Below are positions 15,784 to 23,300 of a stretch of DNA of 23,938 bases, piece by piece. Both the position numbers and the translations under genes were made by a program. Under the pieces are notes generated by a model that was not told the DNA's origin, ran no database searches, and saw nothing but the letters and a program-made list of their open reading frames with translations. Numbering within the stretch: position 1 is the stretch's first letter; each line of letters starts with the position of its first letter. This DNA is from Muribaculaceae bacterium (GTDB taxonomy: Bacteria; Bacteroidota; Bacteroidia; Bacteroidales; Muribaculaceae), in NCBI GenBank assembly GCA_009775265.1, contig VSPG01000031.1, positions 1 to 23,938 of the forward strand, read 5' to 3'.

Positions 15784-17181
15784 TTACATTGTGCCGGTGC
15801 CTCCGCCGAGAGCTCTGTAAAGCGTGGCGAGCGACACGAGCGCGTCGCCACGGGCGGCAAGTACGGAATTAGTGTTTTCGAGATAGCTTAGCTGCGCGTC
15901 CACCACGTTTGTGAAAGGCGACAGCCCTTGTTTGTACTGATCAAGAGACAGGTCGAGCGACAGGCGGCTCTGCTCCACCACGTTGTCGAGTATGTCGATG
16001 CGCCGCAACTGGTTGGTGTAGGACGTAAGCGCATTTTCCACTTCCTGGACGGCATTGTGCACCACGGAGTTGTAATCTGCCACCATGGCTTCCATCTCGT
16101 CGCGTGCGGAGGCCACTCCGGCACGGCGTGCCAGGCCGTCGAACACAGTCCATGAAAGCGTGGGCGCAACTGACCATGTGAGCGAGCCGTCCTTGAAAAG
16201 GCCGTCGGGATGAGTGGCGGCGGTGCCTACCGCTCCGGATATGGACAGCGTGGGCAGATAATCTTTCCGGGCTATGCCGAGTGCGGCAGCGGCGGCCTCT
16301 ATCTGTGCTTCGGCCTGGGCGATGTCGGGCCTCCGGCGCAGCAGTTCGGCGGGCACTCCGGCGTTGACTATGCGATGCCAGTCTGGCTGCACGGCGTAGC
16401 CTTTTTCAAGCATTGGCCGGATGTCGGCGGCATACAGGCCGCACAATGTCGCTATGGCGTTGATGTCGGCCGCAATCTGTGTGTCGAGCAGCGGCAGCGA
16501 CGACTGCGTGGTGTACAGTACGGTGAGAGCCTGCGCCACATCGAGTGCGGATGCGAGTCCGGCCTCGTGGCGTGCTTTGGCTATATCCACGATGTGCTGC
16601 TGGCGGCCGATGTGCTCATTGGCCACTTCGCGCTGTGCCTGTGCTGTGCGCAGGTCGAAATAGGCGGATGCTATCTGCGCGCACATCGACACCATCGCTG
16701 CCGTATATTCCGCGCGTGATGCGTCATAGTTGTGTCCGCTCTGCTTCACGCGTGCGCGCACTTTTCCGAAAATGTCGGGCTCCCACGAGGCGTGCAGCCC
16801 GAGAGAATATCCTCCGGCTATGATGCCGTCGGTGCGGCTCCGCTGCCATCCTGCCGTGGCTCCGACGGCAGGAAAATAGGCCGCACTGGCGCTGCGCACT
16901 CCCTGTAGGGCTTCGTCGGCACGGCGTGCGGCCATGGCGAGGTCGAAATTGTTGCTTTCGCCGAGTGCTATCAGCGAGTCGAGCGTAGAATCTCCGAATC
17001 CGCTCCACCATGTGTCGTCGGCAGGAAGGGTCTGGGCATTGGCCTCGGCTACGCCCCAGTTTTCGGGCAACGGGGCGCGCAGATAGTGGTGCTCTGAGCC
17101 GGTTTGAGGATAAGCGCTAATTGCCGTTGTGCCGCCGATGAGCAGTAGCGACAGGATGGGAGAGAGGATGATTTTGCGCAT
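15784..17181 (-). CDS. RND efflux outer-membrane channel (TolC/OprM/NodT family)
   Basis: Outer-membrane exit duct of the tripartite pump. The 465 residues carry the family double repeat: SLIALGESNNFDLAMAARRADEALQGVRSASAAYFPAV in the first half, and the RRPDIAQAEAQIEAAAAALGIARKDYLPTL segment, a NodT-family hallmark, in the second. The long helices are rich in Ala, Gln and Glu. Many relatives are lipoproteins, but here the signal peptide (MRKIILSPILSLLLIGGTTAISA) has no cysteine, so cleavage by signal peptidase I is expected. It is the first gene of the efflux operon, whereas adaptor-pump-channel is the more familiar order. A TTTG and a TATATTTA about 17 nt apart lie at 17201-17229 on the minus strand; the spacing and last base are off consensus. 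Confidence 0.92.
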   Translation of the reverse strand: MRKIILSPILSLLLIGGTTAISAYPQTGSEHHYLRAPLPENWGVAEANAQTLPADDTWWSGFGDSTLDSLIALGESNNFDLAMAARRADEALQGVRSASAAYFPAVGATAGWQRSRTDGIIAGGYSLGLHASWEPDIFGKVRARVKQSGHNYDASRAEYTAAMVSMCAQIASAYFDLRTAQAQREVANEHIGRQQHIVDIAKARHEAGLASALDVAQALTVLYTTQSSLPLLDTQIAADINAIATLCGLYAADIRPMLEKGYAVQPDWHRIVNAGVPAELLRRRPDIAQAEAQIEAAAAALGIARKDYLPTLSISGAVGTAATHPDGLFKDGSLTWSVAPTLSWTVFDGLARRAGVASARDEMEAMVADYNSVVHNAVQEVENALTSYTNQLRRIDILDNVVEQSRLSLDLSLDQYKQGLSPFTNVVDAQLSYLENTNSVLAARGDALVSLATLYRALGGGTGTM

Positions 17182-17302
17182 TTTAGCGGTTTTCAGTTAA
17201 TCTAAATATAATAACTGCGAAAATGTGCAAAAGGTTGTCTTTAGTGGCTTGAGTGCGTGTTAAAAAATAGGGGTGGTTCGGAACCCGTGTTCAACATGGC
17301 GG

Positions 17303-18340
17303 CTATACAGGCAGCTTGCCCGGGGCGGTGAAGATATGGTACAGCATGTCGCGGAACAGCGCCGTGGCAGGCTGGCGCGAGCCGTTGCCTTTGCTCATGG
17401 CGTCGAAACGCCGCACGGTGTCAAGTATTTCGATAATCTGGAATGGATTGTAGTTGGCCAGCACGGCACGCACGCGCCGCAGGAATATGGCGCGGTTGAG
17501 CGACAACGCGGCCATCAGTCCCTTGTCGCTTTTGTCGGGAGTGTATACGGCCACCATGGCATCGGCAAACAGGCTGAATATGCCCGATGTCAGCAGCACT
17601 ATGGGTGCGGCTTTCGGGTTGGCGGCAAAATAGTCGGCTATCCGCCATGCCTTGGCTGTGTCGCGTGCTGCGAGTGCGTCGAGAAACTCGAAAGAGTTGT
17701 AGTCCTTGCTGTAGCCGATGTTCCGCTCTATGGCTTCAGGGGTGATTACGGCTCCTGCGCCGAGAATGGCGGAAAGTTTGCCTATCTCGTTGTGCATGCG
17801 GCTGAGGTCGGCGCCGATGAAATCGCACAGCATGCCGACGGCTTTCGCCCCGGCTTTCATGCCCATGTCGCGTACGAGCGTGGCGGCATGCGACGGCATC
17901 TCGTAGTCGCGCACTTTTTTCGCCTCGAAGATTACGCCTTTGTCTTTTACTGCGGCTATGAGATCCTTTCCTTTGGCCTGTGCGCCGCGCACGCATATCA
18001 CGAGGATTGTCGACGGCGACGGACTGGCGGCATAACGGTGCAGGCGGTTGAGCTGGTCGGCACGTACGGCCTGCGCTTCTTTTAGGATTACGAGCTGACG
18101 CTCCGACATCATAGGTACGCTCATGCATAAATCCATCACGGCTCCAGGCTCGACCTGCGGCGCGTAAAGTGTGTATTGGTTGAACTCCTTGTCCTCGTCG
18201 GGGATGATTTTTTCAAACTCTTTTACGAGAGCGTCGATATAGTAGCCCTCCTCGCCGTGGAGCAGATATACCGGGGCGTACTGCCTGTTGGCGAGCTGCC
18301 GCCTGAGGGCGTCGAATGTTATGGTTTGGGCGGGGGCCAT
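17303..18340 (-). CDS. holA: DNA polymerase III subunit delta
   Basis: Clamp-loader subunit that opens the beta clamp during replication. The 345-residue length is normal. The N terminus has PVYLLHGEEGYYIDALVKEF, the degenerate P-loop-like opening of HolA proteins. Later come LVILKEAQAV, DLSRMHNEIGKLSAILG and FEFLDALAARDTAKAW, which belong to the delta middle and C-terminal helical domains. It is divergent from the HsdR_N protein gene, separated by 49 bp that contain an inverted repeat. The efflux operon begins 121 bp downstream on the same strand, and I see no strong terminator between them. Confidence 0.94.
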   Translation of the reverse strand: MAPAQTITFDALRRQLANRQYAPVYLLHGEEGYYIDALVKEFEKIIPDEDKEFNQYTLYAPQVEPGAVMDLCMSVPMMSERQLVILKEAQAVRADQLNRLHRYAASPSPSTILVICVRGAQAKGKDLIAAVKDKGVIFEAKKVRDYEMPSHAATLVRDMGMKAGAKAVGMLCDFIGADLSRMHNEIGKLSAILGAGAVITPEAIERNIGYSKDYNSFEFLDALAARDTAKAWRIADYFAANPKAAPIVLLTSGIFSLFADAMVAVYTPDKSDKGLMAALSLNRAIFLRRVRAVLANYNPFQIIEILDTVRRFDAMSKGNGSRQPATALFRDMLYHIFTAPGKLPV

Positions 18341-18350
18341 GTGCGTGGTG

Positions 18351-18387
18351 TTCGGAAATTTTTGTAAATTTACGCACTATTTCCGAA
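18351..18387. promoter_or_regulatory. Inverted repeat with central palindrome between holA and the HsdR_N gene
   Basis: TTCGGAAAT (18351-18359) is repeated inverted as ATTTCCGAA (18379-18387). The perfect 10-bp palindrome GTAAATTTAC (18364-18373) sits almost exactly at the centre. It fills most of the 49-bp gap between two divergent start codons. Each strand of the core reads TAAATTTA, one base from the TAnnTTTG -7 box, so it could act as a two-way promoter, an operator, or both. Confidence 0.5.
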
Positions 18388-18389
18388 AC

Positions 18390-18857
18390 ATGCAACTCAA
18401 CCTACCCGAATACGATGTGCGCCTGCAGCGCCTTGCCGACGGCTCTATGCGCATCTACGACGATTTGCGGCGCAAATTCGTGGCGCTCACTCCCGAGGAG
18501 TGGGTGCGCCAGCATTTTGTGCACTGGCTGCTGGCGGAAAAGCTCTATCCGGCCTCGCTCACGGCTAATGAAGTGGGGCTGCGCCTCAACGGCACATTGC
18601 GCCGGTGCGACACCGTGGTGTTCGCGCTCGACCGCCATCCTGCGGTAGTGGTGGAATACAAGGCGCCGCATGTGGCTGTGACGCAGAAGGTGTTCGATCA
18701 GATAGCCCGCTACAACCTTGTGATGCAGGCCGATTATCTGGTGGTGAGCAACGGCATGGAGCATTATTGCTGCCGCTACGACCATGCCACCGGGCGCTAC
18801 GCTTTCGTCCGCGACATCCCGGCATGGCACGAATTGAATCAGTGCTTGAAGAAGTAG
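18390..18857 (+). CDS. HsdR N-terminal-like PD-(D/E)xK nuclease-fold protein
   Basis: A stand-alone 155-residue protein resembling the N-terminal nuclease region of type I restriction subunit HsdR. The likely catalytic residues fit D74-x14-E89-x-K91 in RRCDTVVF...VVVEYKAP. The RQHFVHWLL helix and the FDQIARYNLVMQADYLVVSNG segment are also typical of this small family. Such genes commonly neighbour holA in Bacteroidetes, as here, and are not part of a restriction system; no hsdM or hsdS is present. The ATG at 18390 is used because the frame upstream reads through the intergenic inverted repeat and into holA antisense. Whether it cuts DNA is unknown. Its last 19 bp overlap the opposing outer-membrane protein gene. 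Confidence 0.88.
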   Translation: MQLNLPEYDVRLQRLADGSMRIYDDLRRKFVALTPEEWVRQHFVHWLLAEKLYPASLTANEVGLRLNGTLRRCDTVVFALDRHPAVVVEYKAPHVAVTQKVFDQIARYNLVMQADYLVVSNGMEHYCCRYDHATGRYAFVRDIPAWHELNQCLKK

Positions 18858-19456
18858 GCCACGCGCACAGTCCACTGGCGGTTCTTGGCCCCGAAATTGT
18901 CAAGCAGGCGGGTTTTGAGAGCCGATGTCATGCCCCACGTGTAGGAACCCGAAATCTGCCAGTTGCGCATCACTTCCACGCCTATGCCTGCGGTGACACC
19001 GAGTTCCGCGCCCGAGAAGTCGATGGCGTCGCACTTGTTGTGGGCCGCGAGTATCGACAATTCGGGGCCTCCGTATGCAAATGGCGCCACGTATTCCTCA
19101 AGGCCGTTCATGCGCGTCCATTTGAAGCGCAGGTGCAGAGGAATCTGTATGTAATGCATGTATAGGCGTTCGTTGCCGTAGCCGAGGCTCGACCATACTT
19201 TTTTCTCGCCGAGGTTCACTTTGGCGCCGCTTTGGTTGTATAGCAGGCCGAAGTCAAGACCGAAGCCTATGCCGGGAAACATCATTTCGCCAAGCACACC
19301 GACCTGATAACCAACCACGCTGCTCACGCCCACGAGGTTCTGGTCGAAACTTAGAGTGTTGAAGTTGGCTCCTGCCACACCGGCGGCGCGGAACTGAGCC
19401 ATTGCGCCTGCGGCGCATAAGCATATGATGGCAATGAATGCGCTGAGTCTTTTCAT
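18839..19456 (-). CDS. Outer-membrane beta-barrel protein (PorT-like family)
   Basis: A 205-residue exported protein with a signal peptide (MKRLSAFIAIICLCAAGAMA, cleavage before Q). Alternating beta-strand sequence follows, for example VGYQVGVLGEMMFPGIGFGLDFGLLYN and LYMHYIQIPLHLRFKW, ending in aromatic YFFKH. This matches the PorT/OmpW-like eight-stranded barrels frequent in Bacteroidetes. The YIQIPLHLRFK segment is characteristic of them. The function is unknown. It has its own -7 box immediately upstream, and its 3' end overlaps the plus-strand HsdR_N gene by 19 bp. Confidence 0.87.
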   Translation of the reverse strand: MKRLSAFIAIICLCAAGAMAQFRAAGVAGANFNTLSFDQNLVGVSSVVGYQVGVLGEMMFPGIGFGLDFGLLYNQSGAKVNLGEKKVWSSLGYGNERLYMHYIQIPLHLRFKWTRMNGLEEYVAPFAYGGPELSILAAHNKCDAIDFSGAELGVTAGIGVEVMRNWQISGSYTWGMTSALKTRLLDNFGAKNRQWTVRVAYFFKH

Positions 19457-19476
19457 CCTTTTTACGATTTACAGCG

Positions 19477-19484
19477 CAAAGGTA
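19477..19484 (-). promoter_or_regulatory. -7 box for the beta-barrel protein gene
   Basis: TACCTTTG on the minus strand fits TAnnTTTG exactly. The start point would be near 19470, only about 14 nt before the ATG. I could not identify a good -33 element 19-21 nt upstream. It separates this gene from the lipoprotein-Rhs unit. Confidence 0.5.
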
Positions 19485-19525
19485 AATAAAATCAACGACA
19501 TTTTCCGATAATCGCCTGTTAATAA

Positions 19526-19909
19526 TTATTTGCCGCTCGGATACACCACCGTCCAGTCGCATCGGTCGAGGGCAGCGCGGGTGAATTCATATCGTGCGAG
19601 GATGGAATCGCCGAGCATTCCCTCCTCAGGTATGAAAGAAACGAAAAACACCTGCAGCACCTTGTTGCGCTCAAATAGCTCGTCCGGCTCGAATTGCATG
19701 CCATCAGTCTTTTGTGGCTTTAAATAATAAATATAATAATCCGACACATAAAAATTAGTGTCAGGATAATTGAAGCACACCGACACAAACGCCCATTGGT
19801 CACTTTTGTTTTCAAACTTAAGAATCCGAGTCTCCGGGCCTTCGTCATCGTAACAAGTGGATGCGCTCAGCATAAAGCCAAGACATATAATAAAAAGTGT
19901 CTTCTTCAT
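19526..19909 (-). CDS. Small lipoprotein A, candidate immunity protein
   Basis: A 127-residue putative lipoprotein: MKKTLFIICLGFMLSASTC supplies a signal peptide with the lipidated cysteine at C19. The mature part has FENKSDQWAFVSVCFNYPDT, then VLQVFFVSFIPEEG and YEFTRAALDRCDWTVVYP. The same pattern recurs in the gene just upstream, so the two are paralogues. The ATG at 19909 was chosen for the signal peptide and because it lies 4 nt after the upstream stop. Position behind an Rhs gene with a toxin-like tip suggests immunity; no biochemical function is visible. The family resembles small Bacteroidales lipoproteins with NxSD...YPDT and a C-terminal W-x-x-x-YP that I recall near other Rhs genes (recollection, not a search). 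Confidence 0.82.
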   Translation of the reverse strand: MKKTLFIICLGFMLSASTCYDDEGPETRILKFENKSDQWAFVSVCFNYPDTNFYVSDYYIYYLKPQKTDGMQFEPDELFERNKVLQVFFVSFIPEEGMLGDSILARYEFTRAALDRCDWTVVYPSGK

Positions 19910-19913
19910 ATTA

Positions 19914-20321
19914 TCATTCTTCAGGGTATACCACAATCCAGTCATGGTTACGTAGTTCTTCATATGTGAATTCATAGTATGCGAGCAATGTCTTTTCACT
20001 GGGTCTGAGGTCATTCCCTATATCAAACTTGAATATAAATACCTGTAAAACCTCATTAAATTCGAAAAAATCTTCTATAGTATAATGATAAGACTGTATA
20101 CTCCTAATGGAGTATGGGCTTATCAAGCTATAATTAGTCAACTTCAGGTCATTAATAATTGTATCGGGATATTCAAGCCCAATCCCTACACCTATAATTC
20201 TATTGCTTTTATTGTTTACAAACATAATGTCGACAGGATCCGACATGTCGCACATCGGGCATCCGCAAAGCAAAATCGTCAGGGTAAGACCCGTTATGAT
20301 ATTAAATAAAATGTATTTCAT
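19914..20321 (-). CDS. Small lipoprotein B, candidate immunity protein
   Basis: A 135-residue putative lipoprotein: MKYILFNIITGLTLTILLCGC carries cysteines at 19 and 21, either of which could be lipidated. The mature part shares with lipoprotein A the order NNKSN...YPDT, EVLQVFIFKFD and YEFTYEELRNHDWIVVYP. It starts 18 nt after the Rhs stop codon and ends 4 nt before lipoprotein A, a tight three-gene arrangement. The DNA is markedly AT-rich compared with the window's core genes, a sign of acquisition or relaxed composition. An immunity role against the Rhs C-terminal domain is inferred from position and surface location. Confidence 0.83.
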   Translation of the reverse strand: MKYILFNIITGLTLTILLCGCPMCDMSDPVDIMFVNNKSNRIIGVGIGLEYPDTIINDLKLTNYSLISPYSIRSIQSYHYTIEDFFEFNEVLQVFIFKFDIGNDLRPSEKTLLAYYEFTYEELRNHDWIVVYPEE

Positions 20322-20339
20322 CGTATCATGGATTTGAAA

Positions 20340-23300
20340 TTAACGTATATTTGGAATGAAAGGTAAGAAATAGTTCCAGAAATTGACCTTTATAGAAGTC
20401 GCTTCACGCATTCTTTCCTTTTGTTCATCTATTTCATAATCTACATATTTTCCACCCGGCAATAGAGGGTTTTTATCAAAGTGCCATCCATAATAATCTG
20501 GTTTTAGATGGTCTGTAGAATATTCATGGTTCGTTTTATAGAATCCATCTATTTGCTCGTTGAAATATCTAAACGCTAGGTAGTTAGCATTCATCTCGTA
20601 GGAGCGATAGTCGTGATTGTTTCCATACATGACGTTGAACACGCTCGGCAGAGCCACAGCGGGCCAGTAAGCCGGTCCCAAACGCTGACTCTGCAGGTAG
20701 TGCCCGTATTCGTGTTGGAATGTCGGGTGGCCTGCATCTGCTCTGAGGTCTTCCCGTCCCAAAATGAAGCTGCCCAAAGTCACTGCGCTTTTGCTGTTCC
20801 AGGAGTTTGCCACGGCTGTGGCGCCGTATGCATGTGATACATTGTAGACGCGCCCTGCCATATTTGCTATGTTGGAATACATGTAGCCTACCATGGTCTG
20901 CGTAGCCTGAAACGTGAAGCGAGAGAACAATTCCAAAGCGCGGCCGAAGAAACCTTTGTTCGGATCGGTAACAAACAAACCTGCGATTATTTTAGCAGCA
21001 TTGACTGCGTGTCGGTTTGCACTTTTTATTATGTTATCGCCGGAGAATATCCCTTTTATCGCACCGATAATCCAATCGTCTATGATGAAGAAGTGGCCCG
21101 TGTCGTCGGTGTATTTGAGGGGGTTGTTGATGCAGTATGCATAGCGGTTGAGGCTCTGCGTGTTGTATGGCGCCTGCACAAATGGGTCGGGTGAAAGGAA
21201 GCGTCCGAGGTAGGGGTCGTAAAGGCGTCCGTTCATGTTCACCATAGAAAGCAGGTCGATGTGCTCGTGGCCTGTGAAGCCGTGGCGGTCGGCAGGCCGA
21301 TCGATTTCGTCAATATATTTATAAGAAGCAGGAGAGCGTCGACGTCCCCACGGGTCGTAGCTGAATTCTTCGAGCAGCGTGCCGCCGGCGTCGCTGATGC
21401 CAACCACGGAGCCAAGGTGGTCTTTGTGGTAGAAGCATGTGCGTGAAGTATCGGCGTCGGGGCACACGGCTATGAGCATATTGCCGGCGTAGATGTAGCT
21501 GTGGCGGCATGTTTCGTTTCCGTTGCGCGCTATTTGGTGAAATTTGTTTACATATATGATGCTACGATCGCAGTCTTCGCCTTTTTCATGAGCCTGCACC
21601 CGCTCTCCGTCCACTCCGTAGCGGAGGCGCAACTCGCGTTCGCCCGATACTACGCGTGTGACTTTACGGTGTGAGTTGTATTCTATGACATCCCATTTCT
21701 GCAGCATTGGTTTTACAAAAATGTTAGGCATACGAACGGTCGAAAGCCGATTGGAGTTGTCGGCATACCCGTATTTGCCTATTTTGGAATGTGAGGTTAT
21801 ATTGCCTGCAGCATCGTATGTGAAGCGGGTATAGATGTCTTCGATGGTTTCGTTTGAGAGAGGCTTCAAATTCATCAGATGGTGAAAGGATGTGAGTCGG
21901 TTCAGTCCGTCGTAAGCAAACAGTTCTAAAAGTCCGTTGCGTCCGTCGGTTCTCGAACTCAGATTTCCTTCCGCATTAAAATGGTACTCCCAATGGAATA
22001 GCGTGCTGTCCGACATGGATGTCAATACACCGGTTACGGGATCGAGCGTACGCTTGACGATTATTCCGTTGCCGAGTCTGTACGACAACGGGCGCCCAGT
22101 CTCGTCCACAGAAAGTAGTTTCCATGCTTCTGCGTTTCCTTTCTGTGTGGCACACGTCAGGTTGCCGCCATCGTCGTAGGTGTAGCTGATACCGAAATTG
22201 TTCGGATAGGTGATGTATGTCAGTCTGTTTTTGCTATCGTAGGAATAGCCGGTGTGTAATGTCGCGCCGTCTATGGTTAATGTCTCATCGGTGAGGCGGT
22301 TGTAGCTGTCGTAGTTGAAGCGTTTGACGATGCCGGTGTCGTCGTTTCGAATCTCTTTTACCGCACGCCGGCGGCCGGTTTCGTAAATATAGTCGGTGAT
22401 GCCGTCGGAATCTTCGCGTCTCACCACACGCCCTACGGCATCGTACTCTGTGATGACGCCCATGTACGATGTTTCGTGCAATTGGAACGTCTGTTCGCCG
22501 AAGCCGTTGTATTCGAAGCGGTAGGTGCCGCAGTCGCTGTCGGTCATGCGGGTGCGGCGACCGGCGTCGTCGTATTCCATGGTGACGGATGTACGGGGGC
22601 CGGCTACGGATGTGCAGTTACCGTCGGCATTGAAATCTCCTATGAGCAGACGGGTATGCTCGTTGTTGAGAAATCCCCAGTTTGTATATTCGAATTTTCC
22701 GTTTCCTTTGTTTTTAAAAAGTCTCCATATTTTTTGAGTTTTATTATTGGCGTTGTTTGCGACTTCTAAATAATCTCTTAGTCCGTCTCCATCGAAGTCT
22801 CCAATGTATAAACCAATGTTGTCACCTGTAAAAACTGGTTGTTCTATGCCAGGAAGTAATGTGGCGTCGGGTGTTTCAGACCATTCGAAACTCGTGCTTT
22901 TAAAGCCGATATTGTCTGTGCCTCTCAGTTTTATGGATTTTAGATAAGGGAGTGTTTTTCCAACGTTGGTTTTGTATGTGAAGTCGTAGCTACGCAAAAA
23001 GTTTTCACCAAAAAACACTTCAACCGAAGTAAGGAGATGCGATGTGTGGTAGTGGTTTCCGAGAACGTAAAAAACGGCGCATTTTTCTCGCGGCGAGTAT
23101 GTGAATTTAAGTGTGTATGCCGGCGATACCCCTGCGGCAACGTTTCCTCCGTATTTTATGTTGTCGACATAAAACTCGCCGAGTGCATTCTTGTACTCTA
23201 TGGTATAGTAATTTCCGTTGGCGTCTTCCACTTTATTGAGAAGCCATGACAGGTAGCTGCCTTCGCCACTTCCACTAATACGTCCATCCATGGTGCTGCC

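Noticed and set aside
17250..17302. Possible terminator after holA
   Set aside because: On the minus strand GGTT-CCG-AACC is followed by a T run, but the stem is only four pairs, so it is not convincing.
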